Source: Xylophilus rhododendri
GTDB lineage: Bacteria; Pseudomonadota; Gammaproteobacteria; Burkholderiales; Burkholderiaceae_C
Assembly: GCF_009906855.1 (NCBI RefSeq)
Contig: NZ_CP047650.1
Location: forward strand, 2,108,001-2,172,000
Direction of reading: 5' to 3'
Length of the DNA: 64,000 bases
How positions within the stretch are numbered: the first letter of the stretch is position 1; each line of letters begins with the position of its first letter. The notes beneath the pieces were generated by a model, which was given only the letters and a program-made list of their open reading frames with translations, made no database searches and was not told the DNA's origin. Shown one piece after another: positions 28,563 to 44,191 of the stretch. Made by a program: the position numbers and the translations under genes.

Positions 28563-30038
28563 ATGGACAAGAAGTATTCCGCCGGCCTCGTCTGGTTTCG
28601 CCGCGATCTGCGCACCGACGACCATGCCGCCCTGCACCATGCCCTGCGCAGCTGTGCCAAGGTCTATTGCACCTTCGTCTTCGACACCGCCATACTGGAG
28701 GCGCTGCCGCGCGCCGACCGGCGGGTGGAGTTCATCCACGATTCGCTGGTCGAGGTCGATCGCTCCCTGCGCGAACTCTCCGGCCACGAGGCCGGCGGCC
28801 TGATCACCCTGCACGGCAAGGCCCAGGCGGTGCTGCCCCACCTGGCACGCGACCTGGGCGTGCAGGCGGTGTTCGCCAGCCACGACGACGAGCCCTATGC
28901 GCTGGAGCGCGACGCCCAGGTGCTGGGCGCGCTGGCCAATGCCGGCATCGTGCTGCACCTCGGCAAGGACCACACGATCTTCGAACGCGACGAGGTGATG
29001 ACCCAGGCCGGCACCGCCTTCAGCGTGTTCACGCCCTACAAACGCGCCTGGCTGAAGAAGGTGGATGACTTCTACCTGCGCGGCTATCCCGTCGAGAAGC
29101 ATGCCCATGCGCTGGCCGCGCGGCCCGAGCGTTTCCGAGAGGCGGTGCCGCCGCTGTCCGCGCTGGGCTTCGAGCCGACCAACCTCAAGCAGCTCGGCAT
29201 CCCCACCGGCATGAGCGGCGGCCAGCAGCTGTGGGAAGACTTCTTCGACCGGCTCGACGACTACGACGACACCCGCAACTTCCCCGCAGTCAAGGGCCCG
29301 AGCTACCTGGGCATCCACCTGCGTTTCGGCACCGTGTCGGTCCGCGCGCTGGCCCATGCGGCCTACCAGCGGCTGCAGCACGGCGGCAGCCGAAAGGGCG
29401 CGGAGACCTGGCTGGGCGAGCTGATCTGGCGCGACTTCTTCACCCAGATCCTCTACCACCAGCCGCATGTGGTGGGCCATGCCTACCGCCCCGAATACGA
29501 CGCGCTGAAGTGGGAGCACGGCAAGCAGGCCGACGCCCACTTCCAGGCCTGGTGCGAGGGCCGCACCGGCTACCCGCTGGTGGACGCCGCCATGGCCCAG
29601 ATCAACCAGAGCGGCTACATGCACAACCGCCTGCGCATGGTGGCGGCGAGTTTCCTGGTGAAGGACCTCGGCATCGACTGGCGCCGGGGCGAGGCCTATT
29701 TCGCCGAGCACCTCAACGACTTCGAACTCTCCAGCAACAACGGCAACTGGCAGTGGGCGGCCTCCACCGGCTGCGATGCCCAGCCCTGGTTCCGCATCTT
29801 CAACCCGGTGACGCAGAGCCGGCGCTTCGATCCGCACGGCAAGTTCATCCGGCGTTACCTGCCGCAGCTGGCGCGCCTGTCGGACGACGAGATCCACGCG
29901 CCCTGGACCGCCACGCCGGTCGAGCTGGAAGCCGCCGGCCTGGTGCTGGGCCGCGACTATCCCGAGCCCATCGTGGACCACGAGACGGCGCGGCAGAAAA
30001 CCCTGGCGCGTTATTCGGCGGCGCGGCCGCCGAAGTAG
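28563..30038 (+). CDS. phrB: Deoxyribodipyrimidine photolyase
   Basis: 491-residue flavoprotein that repairs UV-induced cyclobutane pyrimidine dimers using blue light. The N-terminal antenna-binding alpha/beta domain (GLVWFRRDLRTDDHAALHHA) is followed by the helical FAD domain with YPLVDAAMAQINQSGYMHNR, LRMVAASFLVKDLGIDWRRG and NNGNWQWAASTGCDAQPWFR, all hallmarks of class I CPD photolyases. Divergent from yqgE; its end overlaps the convergent small gene by 28 bp. Confidence 0.95.
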   Translation: MDKKYSAGLVWFRRDLRTDDHAALHHALRSCAKVYCTFVFDTAILEALPRADRRVEFIHDSLVEVDRSLRELSGHEAGGLITLHGKAQAVLPHLARDLGVQAVFASHDDEPYALERDAQVLGALANAGIVLHLGKDHTIFERDEVMTQAGTAFSVFTPYKRAWLKKVDDFYLRGYPVEKHAHALAARPERFREAVPPLSALGFEPTNLKQLGIPTGMSGGQQLWEDFFDRLDDYDDTRNFPAVKGPSYLGIHLRFGTVSVRALAHAAYQRLQHGGSRKGAETWLGELIWRDFFTQILYHQPHVVGHAYRPEYDALKWEHGKQADAHFQAWCEGRTGYPLVDAAMAQINQSGYMHNRLRMVAASFLVKDLGIDWRRGEAYFAEHLNDFELSSNNGNWQWAASTGCDAQPWFRIFNPVTQSRRFDPHGKFIRRYLPQLARLSDDEIHAPWTATPVELEAAGLVLGRDYPEPIVDHETARQKTLARYSAARPPK

Positions 30039-30247
30039 TCCATCAGGTCGAGTTCCTCGGTGTCCTGCCGGGCCGCGGGCGGGGCCTGCATGCCCATGCC
30101 CCGGCTTTCCAGCAGCAGGGTGAGACGCCACAGATGGCCGTCGCGCAAGGCGTGGCGCAGCCAGCGGCCGTCCGGTCCCTGCAGGCTTTCGGACAGTTTT
30201 TCCAGATGCGCGGGTGTCGTGCCGGACCGCTGGACGGGCTTGAGCAT
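30011..30247 (-). CDS. Small hypothetical protein
   Basis: 78 residues, beginning MLKPVQRSGTTPAHLEKLSE and ending DLMDYFGGRAAE. Soluble and polar, with no recognised domain. GGAGG lies eight bases before the ATG, which supports a real gene even though its last 28 bp overlap the 3' end of the photolyase gene. It sits 77 bp after chpA on the same strand and might be read with that operon. Confidence 0.6.
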   Translation of the reverse strand: MLKPVQRSGTTPAHLEKLSESLQGPDGRWLRHALRDGHLWRLTLLLESRGMGMQAPPAARQDTEELDLMDYFGGRAAE

Positions 30248-30323
30248 GGCGATTCCTCCGGTTGGGTTCGAAGGCCCACGCTAACCCGCACGCCCGGCGC
30301 GCAAGGGCGCCGGGCGCAGGGCT

Positions 30324-35680
<5,357 letters not shown>

Positions 35681-35697
35681 GCGTCAGCGTCCGCGCT

Positions 35698-38070
35698 TCA
35701 GGCGATCTTGAAACGCGCGACGGACTGGCGCAGCTCGTCGGCCATGCGCGAGAGCTCGCGCACCTGCTGGGCGGTCGAGCGGGTGCCCTCGCCGGTCTGT
35801 TCGGTCACGGCGAAGATGTGCTGGATGCTGTCGGCCACCACATTGGCCAGCCCGGCCTCGCGCGAGGCCGAGCGCGAGATCTCCTCGATCAGCTCGGCCA
35901 GGCGGCGCGAGACGCGGTCGATCTCGGTGAGCGCGGTGCCGGCGCTGTCGGACAGGCGGGCGCCCTGCACCACGCCCTGGGTGGAGCGCTCCATGGCGGC
36001 CACCGCGTCCTGGGTGTCGGTCTGGATGGCGCGCACCAGGGCGGAGATCTGCCGGGTGGCGTCGGCCGAACGCTCGGCCAGGCGCTGCACTTCCTCGGCC
36101 ACCACCGAGAAACCTCGGCCCGCCTCGCCGGCCGAGGCGGCCTGGATGGCGGCGTTGAGCGCCAGCACATTGGTCTGCTCGGTGATGTCGGAGATGAGTT
36201 CGGTGATCTCGCCGATCTCCTGAGAGGACTCGCCCAGGCGCTTGATGCGTTTGGAGGTGTCCTGGATCTGGTCGCGGATGGCGTTCATGCCGCCGATGGC
36301 GTCCTGCACCGCCTTCAGGCCGGTGTCTGCCGCCTGCAGCGACTGGCGGGCCACCGAAGCGGACTCCTGCGCCTGGCCGGACACGTCGTTGATGCGGCTG
36401 GCCATGTCCAGCACCGAGCGGCCGGTCTCGCGGATCTCGCGCAGCTGCTCGGTGGAGGATTCGAGCAGCCCGCTGGAGGTGTCGTCCACCCGGGCCGTGG
36501 TCTGCGCCACGCGGGCCGCCGTGGTCTGCACGGCGGCGACCAGGGCGCGAAGTTCCTCGACGGTGTAGTTGACCGAGTCGGCGATGGCGCCGGTGATGTC
36601 CTCGGTGACGGTGGCTTCGTGGGTCAGGTCGCCCTCGGCCACGGCCTGCAGCTCGTTCATCAGGCGCAGGATGGCGGCCTGGTTGGCATCGTTGACGCGG
36701 CGCGCCTCCTGCTGCATGGCCTCGGCCTGATGCTGCTGGAATTCGGCGCGCAGGCGCTCGTGTTCGGACGCGGCCTGGCGGCTGCGGCTGTCGAGCAGCA
36801 GCACCCGCGCCAGGCCATAGGCCGCGGCCAGCACCACCAGCACGGCCACCAGCATGGCCAGCAGGGAGGGCACATCCAGGCCGGCGTCGCGCGAGAGGTG
36901 CGACTGCAGGTTCTCCAGCGCGCGGCGCAGCGGTTCGCTGTCGCCCAGGATGGCCACCTGCGCCTCGCGCGCCGAGACCAGGCCCTGCAGGCTGCCGAGG
37001 ATGGCGGCGGCCTGGCTGCGCGTCTGGCCGTACTGGGCCAGCAGGGACTGCAGCTGTTCGCGCTGCTGGGCGTCGCGGGAGGCCGTCAGACGCAGCTCCA
37101 CGCTGCCGCCGAGCAGGCCCTGGGCGATCTCGCTGAAGGTGTTCAGGTCCTTGCCGAGCAGGAACACCGCTTCGGGGCTGACGCCCTCGGCGGTCTGGAA
37201 TTCGTTGGCCGACTTGCCGATGCGCTGGGTCAGCATCACCAGCTGGTTGGCCGCGGCCAGTTCGGAAGCCGGCGCGCCCTGCTGCAGCTTGAGCGCGGCC
37301 ACCGCCTCCGCGGTTTCCAGCAGTTCGGCCGAGCGCTGGTTGATGCTGCGCAGCGAGGTGCTGACCTGGGTCAGGGTGCGTTGCTGCGCCATCACCGAGC
37401 GGGCATTACGCGCGGCGCGGTCGATCAGCGGCTTGGCCGCGAGGATGTCGTCGCCATAGGCCGAGGCCACCGGGCGGATGCCGAGTTCGCTGTCGCCCTC
37501 GACCAGCGCGGTGCCGATGCGGCTCAGGGTGGCGGCGCTGTCGGCCACGTCCGGGAACGCCTGCTGGCTGCCGGTGATGGCCTGGGACACCGCCTTGGCC
37601 AGCCGCTGCGACTGCATCAGCGCCTGGCCGGTGACGGCCAGCTGCTGCGCATTGGTGTTGGCCTGGCTCAGCGCGCGTGCGCCCAGCACGGCCAGCACCA
37701 GCAGCGCGGCCGCCAGCACCAGGTAGAGCACCCGCTGGTGGCGGTTGAGCGTGGCCCGGCCCAGCAGGGGCAGCGCCACCAGTTCGGAATTGTCGAAGCC
37801 GGGCGGCTCGACCATGCGGCTGGGCTCGTAGCCGGGCGACAGCGCCGCCGGCTGCGGGCGCTGCGGCGGCGGGGCGCCCGCACTGTCGGCCGCGGGATGG
37901 GCCAGCAGCGCGCCGGCCGTGGGTGCCTTGTGGGCACCGGCGGGCAGCGAGCCGAAGCCGCCGGCACGGGCCCGGGCGATCTCGGCCGAGCGGGCCGCCG
38001 CCGGTCCGCCGGCAGGGCCGCGGCCCGTCTTGCGGCTGAAGAATTTTCCGATTTGGTCGGCAACGGACAT
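35698..38070 (-). CDS. pilJ: PilJ-type methyl-accepting chemotaxis protein of the Pil-Chp system
   Basis: 790 residues. A Pro/Ala-rich cytoplasmic N-terminus (MSVADQIGKFFSRKTGRGPA) precedes TM1 at about 113-134; two PilJ-type periplasmic helical modules follow (NTNAQQLAVTGQALMQSQRL, ANQLVMLTQRIGKSANEFQ); TM2 at about 395-417, then HAMP-like and signalling domains with ITEQTNVLALNAAIQAASAG and GRGFSVVAEEVQRLAERS. It lies between pilI and chpA. The long N-terminal extension is unusual but lacks a recognisable domain. Confidence 0.92.
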   Translation of the reverse strand: MSVADQIGKFFSRKTGRGPAGGPAAARSAEIARARAGGFGSLPAGAHKAPTAGALLAHPAADSAGAPPPQRPQPAALSPGYEPSRMVEPPGFDNSELVALPLLGRATLNRHQRVLYLVLAAALLVLAVLGARALSQANTNAQQLAVTGQALMQSQRLAKAVSQAITGSQQAFPDVADSAATLSRIGTALVEGDSELGIRPVASAYGDDILAAKPLIDRAARNARSVMAQQRTLTQVSTSLRSINQRSAELLETAEAVAALKLQQGAPASELAAANQLVMLTQRIGKSANEFQTAEGVSPEAVFLLGKDLNTFSEIAQGLLGGSVELRLTASRDAQQREQLQSLLAQYGQTRSQAAAILGSLQGLVSAREAQVAILGDSEPLRRALENLQSHLSRDAGLDVPSLLAMLVAVLVVLAAAYGLARVLLLDSRSRQAASEHERLRAEFQQHQAEAMQQEARRVNDANQAAILRLMNELQAVAEGDLTHEATVTEDITGAIADSVNYTVEELRALVAAVQTTAARVAQTTARVDDTSSGLLESSTEQLREIRETGRSVLDMASRINDVSGQAQESASVARQSLQAADTGLKAVQDAIGGMNAIRDQIQDTSKRIKRLGESSQEIGEITELISDITEQTNVLALNAAIQAASAGEAGRGFSVVAEEVQRLAERSADATRQISALVRAIQTDTQDAVAAMERSTQGVVQGARLSDSAGTALTEIDRVSRRLAELIEEISRSASREAGLANVVADSIQHIFAVTEQTGEGTRSTAQQVRELSRMADELRQSVARFKIA

Positions 38071-38104
38071 GGTGCGCTCGGGGCAGGAGGGACGACAACC
38101 GCCT

Positions 38105-38635
38105 TCAGGCGGCAATGCTGAGAAAGGACGGATGCGCAGCCAGCGCCTGCAGGTCGATTTCCTGCCAGCGCTGCTGCCGGGCGTCGGTGTAGACGGCGCC
38201 GTGCCAGGCGGGCGCCTGTTCGCCGCGCGGCTCGGCCGCCACGAAGGCCTCGCCGCCGCGCAGGCCCAGCAGCCGGTCGATCACCAGCGCGCAGGGCACG
38301 CCCAGCAGGGCATTGAGGCTGAGCAGGCTGGCTTCGGCGGTCAGCGGCCCGGCAGGCGGGCCGCTGACCTCGCCATCGGTGAAACGGGCCAGGTCCACCA
38401 CCCCGGCGAGCGCGCCGCGCAGGTTGGCCACGCCGCGGAACCAGGGCGCGGCATAGGGCACCGGCTGCACCGGCGTCCACGGGAATATCTCGCCGGCCTG
38501 CGACAGCGGGAACAGCAGCCGGGCACCGCCGGCCTCGGCCGCCAGCCAGACCAGTGAAGGGCCTTCGTCACGGGCGGCCTGCAGGCGGCTGGCGAGACGG
38601 CTCTGGAGTTCGCGCAGGGCCTGACGATTGGCCAT
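38105..38635 (-). CDS. pilI: CheW-like adaptor PilI
   Basis: 176 residues with a CheW fold (RLLFPLSQAGEIFPWTPVQP, GVANLRGALAGVVDLARF, ALVIDRLLGLRGGEAF) that couples PilJ to the ChpA kinase. The start at MANRQALRELQSRLASRLQA removes a long unrelated extension. It lies 7 bp after pilH and 34 bp before pilJ. Confidence 0.9.
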   Translation of the reverse strand: MANRQALRELQSRLASRLQAARDEGPSLVWLAAEAGGARLLFPLSQAGEIFPWTPVQPVPYAAPWFRGVANLRGALAGVVDLARFTDGEVSGPPAGPLTAEASLLSLNALLGVPCALVIDRLLGLRGGEAFVAAEPRGEQAPAWHGAVYTDARQQRWQEIDLQALAAHPSFLSIAA

Positions 38636-38642
38636 GGTGCGC

Positions 38643-39008
38643 TCAGCCGAGTTCGGCGATGCGGGCCTTGAGTTCGGCCGGATCGACCGGCTTGGTGAGA
38701 TAGGCGCGCGCACCCTGGCGCATGCCCCACACCTTGTCGGTCTGCTGGTTCTTGCTGGTGCACATGAAGACCGGCACGTCCGCATAGGCGGGGTTGCGGG
38801 TGATGGTGCGGGTGAGCTGGAAACCGCTCTGGCCGGGCATGACCACGTCCATCAGGATCAGGTCGGGCTTTTCCTCGGCCAGGCGCGACATCGCCTGCTC
38901 GGCGTTCTCCGCCGTGCGCACCAGCATGCCGTTCTTCTGCAGCAGGTCGGTGAGGAACATGAGTTCGGTCTTGGAGTCGTCGACGACAAGCACCTTCTGG
39001 ATGGGCAT
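38643..39008 (-). CDS. pilH: Response regulator PilH
   Basis: 121-residue single-domain receiver: acidic pocket KVLVVDDSKTELMF, phosphoacceptor Asp in LILMDVVMPGQSGF, Thr in VFMCTSKNQQ and Lys in AYLTKPVDP. PilH modulates twitching motility as the second regulator of the Pil-Chp pathway. Its ATG shares one base with the pilG stop. Confidence 0.93.
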   Translation of the reverse strand: MPIQKVLVVDDSKTELMFLTDLLQKNGMLVRTAENAEQAMSRLAEEKPDLILMDVVMPGQSGFQLTRTITRNPAYADVPVFMCTSKNQQTDKVWGMRQGARAYLTKPVDPAELKARIAELG

Positions 39009-39406
39009 CAGCGGGCTCCGGTCTGCGAGGGGGCCAGTTGCTGCACTACCGTGAGCAGCTGGTCCTTGGTGAAGGGTTTGGTCAGATAGTCCTGGCAGCC
39101 GACCATGCGGCCGCGCGCCCGGTCGAACACGCCGTCCTTGGAGGAGAGCATGACCACCGGGGTGCCGGCGAAGCGCGGGTTGCGCTTGATGATGGCGCAG
39201 GTCTGGTAGCCGTCGAGCTTGGGCATGAGGATGTCGCAGAAGATCAGCTCGGGCTCGTAATCGTTGACCTTGGCCAGGGCGTCGAAGCCGTCCTCGGCCA
39301 GCGTGACCTCGTGGCCGCCCTGCTTGAGGAAGATCTCGGCGCTGCGGCGGATGGTGTTGCTGTCGTCCACCACCAGGACCCGGCAGGGTTTCACGTTCGT
39401 GCTCAC
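39008..39406 (-). CDS. pilG: Response regulator PilG
   Basis: 132-residue single-domain receiver, VLVVDDSNTIRRSAEIFLKQ with the phosphoacceptor Asp in LIFCDILMPKLDGYQT and Lys in YLTKPFTKDQLL, both typical of PilG. No ATG fits; a GTG at 39406 (VSTNVKPCRVLVVDD) is preceded by AGGGAG with good spacing. First gene of pilG-pilH-pilI-pilJ-chpA. Confidence 0.93.
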   Translation of the reverse strand: MSTNVKPCRVLVVDDSNTIRRSAEIFLKQGGHEVTLAEDGFDALAKVNDYEPELIFCDILMPKLDGYQTCAIIKRNPRFAGTPVVMLSSKDGVFDRARGRMVGCQDYLTKPFTKDQLLTVVQQLAPSQTGAR

Positions 39407-39468
39407 GGTGGCTCCCTGTCGCGGTCTGTCGTTGAGGCCCGAGGGCGCGGCCCGCGGGCCCACGGCCC

Positions 39469-39642
39469 TTAGATCTGCACCATCTCGAAATCTTCCTTGC
39501 GTGCACCGCACTCGGGGCAAGTCCAGTTCATCGGAACCTGGTCCCATGGCGTGCCGGGGGCAATGCCGTCTTCGGGTACGCCGGTGGATTCGTCATAAAT
39601 CCATCCGCAGATCAGGCACATCCAGGTTTTGGGGTCGGTCAC
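39469..39642 (-). CDS. rubA: Rubredoxin
   Basis: 57 residues. Two Cys pairs, CLIC and CPEC, coordinate a single iron; the family pattern WMCLICGWIYDESTGVPEDG followed by APGTPWDQVPMNWTCPECGA is exact. It starts at GTG (VTDPKTWMC); an internal ATG before the first Cys would make a very short N-terminus. It acts as a cytosolic one-electron carrier. It lies 62 bp before pilG on the same strand and diverges from thiD, a neighbourhood common in Burkholderiales. Confidence 0.93.
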   Translation of the reverse strand: MTDPKTWMCLICGWIYDESTGVPEDGIAPGTPWDQVPMNWTCPECGARKEDFEMVQI

Positions 39643-39758
39643 AGCTTATCGGGGGTTCGAATGCGAAGTCAACGATTGTATCGACTGGTACCGGACCCTC
39701 CGATGTCCGGCTCGTTGCACAATGACAAACCGGCTTTTCCGATCTCCCCGTCGTCCTC

Positions 39759-40721
39759 ATGCCCCTGCCACCCTCCTCCGCTGCCGAACCCGACGACATT
39801 CCCCTTGACGACGAAGACGATGGCCGTCCGGCCTGCATCCTGGTCTTCAATGCCAACGATCCGAGCGGCGCGGGCGGCCTGTCGGGCGACGTGCTGGCGA
39901 TCGCCTCGGTGGGCGGCCATGCGCTGGCGGTGGCCACCGGCACCTATGTGCGCGACAGCGCCCGCATCTTCGAGCACTTCGCGCTGGAGGAAGAAGCCGT
40001 CTCCGAGCAGGCCCGGGTGGTGCTGGAGGATGTGCCGGTGGATGCGATCAAGGTCGGCTTCGCCGGCACGCCGGCCAATGTGAGCGCGATCGCCGAGATC
40101 GCCGCCGACTACGACGGCCTGCCGCTGATCGCCTACATGCCCGACCTGTCCTGGTGGTCGGAAGACGAGATCGATGCCTACCACGACGCCTTCCGCGAAC
40201 TGCTGCTGCCGCAGACCACGGTGCTGATCGGCAACCACGGCACGCTGTGGCGCTGGCTGCTGCCCGACTGGGAGCACCAGCGCAGCCCGAGCGCCCGCGA
40301 CATCGCCCGCGCCGCCAGCGAAGCCGGCACGCCCTACACCCTGGTCACCGGCATTCCGCTGCCGGAGCAGTTCGTCGACAACAGCCTGGCCTCGCCCGAG
40401 ACGGTGCTGGCCACGGTGAAGTTCGAACTCTTCGACGCCACCTTCTCCGGCGCCGGCGACACGCTGGCCGCGGCCTTCACCGCCTTGATCGCCAACGGTT
40501 CCGACCTGGGCGAGGCGGTGGCCGAGTCCCTGCACTACCTCGACCGCAGCCTCGACGGCGGCTTTCGCCCCGGCATGGGCAATGTGCTGCCCGACCGCCT
40601 CTTCTGGGCCCAGCCCGACGAGGAGGACGAAGATGACGAGTCGCCCGGCGACGTGGCATCGCCCGACATCGCCAAGGCGCTGGAAGGCTTCGTCATGCCG
40701 CCGCCCGACACCCAGCACTGA
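39759..40721 (+). CDS. thiD: Hydroxymethylpyrimidine/phosphomethylpyrimidine kinase
   Basis: 320 residues of the PfkB/ThiD ribokinase-like family. [17 protein letters not shown] at the N-terminus binds the pyrimidine, and [19 protein letters not shown] holds the GAGD anion hole and catalytic Asp. It phosphorylates HMP to HMP-PP in thiamine synthesis. Unusual acidic tracts occur at both ends ([10 protein letters not shown] and DEEDEDDE). No thiamine riboswitch is visible upstream. It lies 41 bp before hemL. Confidence 0.88.
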   Translation: MPLPPSSAAEPDDIPLDDEDDGRPACILVFNANDPSGAGGLSGDVLAIASVGGHALAVATGTYVRDSARIFEHFALEEEAVSEQARVVLEDVPVDAIKVGFAGTPANVSAIAEIAADYDGLPLIAYMPDLSWWSEDEIDAYHDAFRELLLPQTTVLIGNHGTLWRWLLPDWEHQRSPSARDIARAASEAGTPYTLVTGIPLPEQFVDNSLASPETVLATVKFELFDATFSGAGDTLAAAFTALIANGSDLGEAVAESLHYLDRSLDGGFRPGMGNVLPDRLFWAQPDEEDEDDESPGDVASPDIAKALEGFVMPPPDTQH

Positions 40722-40762
40722 GCCCGCCGCCCTTCTTTCGAATCCCCTGCCCCAGTAGATCC

Positions 40763-42052
40763 ATGACCGCTTCCGAAGACCGCAACCTTCCCCTGTTCGA
40801 ACGTGCCCGCCAGGTCATCCCCGGCGGCGTCAACTCGCCGGTGCGCGCCTTCCGCGCCGTCGGCGGCACGCCGCGTTTCGTCAAGCGCGCCGAGGGCGCG
40901 TATTTCTGGGACGCCAACGACCAGCGCTTCATCGACTACATCGGCTCCTGGGGCCCGATGATCCTGGGCCACGGCCATCCGGCGGTGCTGGAAGCCGTGC
41001 AGAAGGCGGCGCTGGACGGCTTCTCCTACGGCGCGCCGACCGAACGCGAGATCGAGCTGGCCGAGAAGATCATCGAGATGATGCCGTCCATCGAGATGGT
41101 GCGGCTGGTGAACTCCGGCACCGAGGCCGGCATGAGCGCCATCCGCCTGGCGCGCGGCGTGACCGGCCGGCGCACCATCGTCAAGTTCGAGGGCTGCTAC
41201 CACGGCCATGCGGATGCGCTGCTGGTCAAGGGCGGCTCGGGCATGGCGACCTTCGGCCATCCCACCTCGGCCGGCGTGCCGCCGGAGGTGGTGCAGCACA
41301 CGCTGGTGCTGGAGTTCAACAACGTGGCCCAGCTCGAGGAAGCCTTCGAGCAGTACGGCGTGGACATCGCCTGCGTGATCCTGGAGCCGATCGCCGGCAA
41401 CATGAATTTCGTGCGCGCCAGCCCCGAGTTCGCCAAACGCGCGCGCGAGTTGTGCACCGAGAACGCCGCACTGCTGATCTTCGACGAGGTGATGACCGGT
41501 TTCCGCGTGGGCCTGAACAGCGCCCAGGGCGTGATGGGCATCACGCCCGACATCACGGTGATGGGCAAGGTGATCGGCGGCGGCATGCCGCTGGCGGCCT
41601 TCGGCGCCTCGCGGGCCATCATGGAACACCTGGCGCCGCTGGGGCCGGTGTACCAGGCGGGCACGCTGTCGGGCAACCCGATCGCCACCGCCTGCGGGCT
41701 GGCCACGCTCAACGAGATCAGCAAGCCCGGCTTTTTCGATTCGCTGTCGGCGCGCACCACCCGGCTGGTCGACGGCCTGGCCGGCGCCGCTGCCAAGGCC
41801 GGGCTGGATTTCGCCAAGGACAGCCAGGGCGGCATGTTCGGCTTCTTCCTGCTGGACCACCTGCCGCAGCACTACACCCAGGTGCTGAAGACCGATACCG
41901 AGAAGTTCGGCCGGCTGTTCCACGGCCTGCTGGACCGGGGTGTGTACATCGCGCCGGCGCTGTACGAAGCGGGTTTCGTCAGCGGCGCCCATACGGACGC
42001 CGACATCGACGAGACGGTGGCCGCGGCGGCCGAGGTCTTCGCGAAGCTCTGA
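40763..42052 (+). CDS. hemL: Glutamate-1-semialdehyde 2,1-aminomutase
   Basis: 429 residues, PLP-dependent; makes 5-aminolevulinate for haem and other tetrapyrroles by the C5 pathway. [19 protein letters not shown] and [18 protein letters not shown] are family openings; [16 protein letters not shown] binds PLP phosphate; [11 protein letters not shown] contains the cofactor Asp; [16 protein letters not shown] holds the Schiff-base Lys. Full length. It ends 3 bp before the convergent TonB receptor gene. Confidence 0.97.
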   Translation: MTASEDRNLPLFERARQVIPGGVNSPVRAFRAVGGTPRFVKRAEGAYFWDANDQRFIDYIGSWGPMILGHGHPAVLEAVQKAALDGFSYGAPTEREIELAEKIIEMMPSIEMVRLVNSGTEAGMSAIRLARGVTGRRTIVKFEGCYHGHADALLVKGGSGMATFGHPTSAGVPPEVVQHTLVLEFNNVAQLEEAFEQYGVDIACVILEPIAGNMNFVRASPEFAKRARELCTENAALLIFDEVMTGFRVGLNSAQGVMGITPDITVMGKVIGGGMPLAAFGASRAIMEHLAPLGPVYQAGTLSGNPIATACGLATLNEISKPGFFDSLSARTTRLVDGLAGAAAKAGLDFAKDSQGGMFGFFLLDHLPQHYTQVLKTDTEKFGRLFHGLLDRGVYIAPALYEAGFVSGAHTDADIDETVAAAAEVFAKL

Positions 42053-42055
42053 GGC

Positions 42056-44149
42056 TCAGTCGAAGCGTCCGCGCAGGCCCACGGTGAGCCTGCGGCCGGG
42101 CGCCGATTCGTAGAAGCGGCTGTTGCCGTCGTTGACGATCAGCGAGCCGGCATAGGCGCGGTCGAACAGGTTGTCGACGCGGCCCCAGGCGTACCAGGAA
42201 ACGCCGCCGGCCTTGAACTCGTGGCCGGCCTTCAGCGCCACCGTGCCGTAGCCCGAGGCGGCCTGGCTGTTGAGGTCGTCCGCGAAGGCCTTGGCCGAGA
42301 CCGATACCTCGGCGCCGACCTTCCAGCCGGCAAGCGGCATGGCGTCCAGGCCGAATTGCGCGGTGTCCTGGGCGGTGCCGGGCAGCTGGTTGCCGCGCTT
42401 GACGGGCGATCCGCCCGCCGTCGAATAGGCGCTGTCGAAGAAGGCGTCGAGATGGGTGTAGGCCAGGCGCGGCGTCCAGCGCATCGCACCCCAGGGCTTG
42501 CCGGCGATCGCCAGCTCGCCGCCGCGGCGCACCACCGCGTCGGCGTTCTGGTAGACGGTGCGGCCATTCACCGTGGCGGCCGGCACGATCTCGTGGCGGC
42601 TGCGGGCTTCGAAGAGCGATGCCTGCAGGTCGAAGCGTTCGGCCTGCCACTTGGCGCCGATCTCCACCTGCTTGCTGCTGGCGGCGGCCAGTCCGAAGTT
42701 GGGGCCGGTGCTGCCCACGCTGTAGGCCATCTCGGCCAGCGTCGGCGTTTCGAAACCCTGGCCGGCGTTGGCGTAGAGGTTCCAGTTGTCGGCCACGCTC
42801 CAGACCACGCCCAGCGCGGGGCTGGTCTGGCGATAGGTGCGGCTGCCGCTGTCGTCGGGATTGGTGGCGGTGACGTAGTTGTCGTCCACCGACAGCTTCA
42901 CCTGGCTGGCGCGGGCGCCGGCGATGAAACGCCAGTTCGGCGTGGCCTGCCAGTCGACCTGGGCGAACAGGTCGTTGTTGCCGGCGCGGTCGATCTCGTT
43001 GCGGCGCAGGTCGCCGGCATCGCCGTTGTTGTTGACAAAGCCCTGGCGGTGTTCGCGCTGACGGTCGGCGGTGGCGCCCACGGTCCAGGACAGCGGCAGG
43101 CCGGAAGCGGTGGGCACGCTGTGCGTCCAGCTCAAGCCCGCGCCGCCGTAACGGCGCGACAGGTCCACCACGCCGCCCGCGCTGGTCAGCGCCGCGCCGC
43201 TCATCGAAAGGTACTGGGTCAGGTCGCGCTGGCCGCCGTAGACACGCGCCTGGATACGGTCCTGGGCGCCCAGGCGCTGGTCCAGCACCAGGCCGAGCTG
43301 GTTCTGCTCGACCGACTTGCGGGTGTTGAAGCTGCCGGCGACGCTGGCCGACTGGCGCGGATCGGCCTTGAGCTGCGCCGCCGTCAGGCCCAGCGGGTCC
43401 TGCGCGCGCGGCTGGTTGAAGAGATTGACCAGGGCAGTGACGGTGGTGTCGCTGCTGGGCCGCGCCACCAGCTTGCCGTTGAGCTGGGTGCGCTCGGCGG
43501 CGCTGTGTTCGCGCCAGCCGTCGGTTTCCATGTGCGAGATGTCGAGCAGGCCGCCGAGGGTGCGGTCGCCAAAGTCGAAGGAGGCATCGGCCGCGCGCAG
43601 GCCGTAGGCGCCGGCGGTGACCGAGGCGCTGGCGCCGCCGCCGGGCTTGGGATCGCGGGTGAAGACCTGCACCACGCCGCCGGCCGAGTTGCCGTACTGC
43701 TGGGCCAGCGGGCCCCGCAGCACGTCGATGCGTGCCGCGGAGGCGAGCTGGGCGGTGGCCGCCTGGCCCTGGCCGTCGGGCGATGTGGCGGGGATGCCGT
43801 CGACCAGGATGCGCACCCCGCGCACGCCGAAGGTGGAGCGCGAACCGAAGCCGCGCACGGCGATCTGCAAATCCTGCGCGTAGTTCTGGCGGTCCTGCAC
43901 CACCACGCCGGGCTGGGCGAAGAGCAGTTCGGACAGGTTGATCAGCGGGGTTTCGGCGCGGAAACCATCGACCGCGATGCTGGTCTGGCTGGCGGCGGAG
44001 TCGAATCGGCGCTGTGCTTCGGCGCTGGCCTCGACCTGGACGGTGGGCAGAGCGGTCTGAGCGGCGGTCTGGGCCAAGGCGGGCAAGGCGGCCAGGGCAG
44101 CGGCCAGGGCGGACAGCGCGGGAACACCGCGCGGGAACAGGACGGGCAT
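42056..44149 (-). CDS. TonB-dependent outer-membrane receptor
   Basis: 697 residues with a signal peptide cleaved near ALPALAQ. The plug domain contains QDLQIAVRGFGSRSTFGVRG and VLRGPLAQQYGNSAGG; 22 beta-strands follow, ending in the aromatic terminal strand RLTVGLRGRFD. The TonB box is likely within PTVQVEASA. The plug resembles FecA/siderophore receptors, so an iron-chelate substrate is likely but not certain. No Fur box or cobalamin riboswitch is clear in the upstream gap. Divergent from the DUF779 gene. Confidence 0.92.
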   Translation of the reverse strand: MPVLFPRGVPALSALAAALAALPALAQTAAQTALPTVQVEASAEAQRRFDSAASQTSIAVDGFRAETPLINLSELLFAQPGVVVQDRQNYAQDLQIAVRGFGSRSTFGVRGVRILVDGIPATSPDGQGQAATAQLASAARIDVLRGPLAQQYGNSAGGVVQVFTRDPKPGGGASASVTAGAYGLRAADASFDFGDRTLGGLLDISHMETDGWREHSAAERTQLNGKLVARPSSDTTVTALVNLFNQPRAQDPLGLTAAQLKADPRQSASVAGSFNTRKSVEQNQLGLVLDQRLGAQDRIQARVYGGQRDLTQYLSMSGAALTSAGGVVDLSRRYGGAGLSWTHSVPTASGLPLSWTVGATADRQREHRQGFVNNNGDAGDLRRNEIDRAGNNDLFAQVDWQATPNWRFIAGARASQVKLSVDDNYVTATNPDDSGSRTYRQTSPALGVVWSVADNWNLYANAGQGFETPTLAEMAYSVGSTGPNFGLAAASSKQVEIGAKWQAERFDLQASLFEARSRHEIVPAATVNGRTVYQNADAVVRRGGELAIAGKPWGAMRWTPRLAYTHLDAFFDSAYSTAGGSPVKRGNQLPGTAQDTAQFGLDAMPLAGWKVGAEVSVSAKAFADDLNSQAASGYGTVALKAGHEFKAGGVSWYAWGRVDNLFDRAYAGSLIVNDGNSRFYESAPGRRLTVGLRGRFD

Positions 44150-44191
44150 GGGATCTTGGGAATTCTGAAAGCGCGGATGCGGCGGAACGCA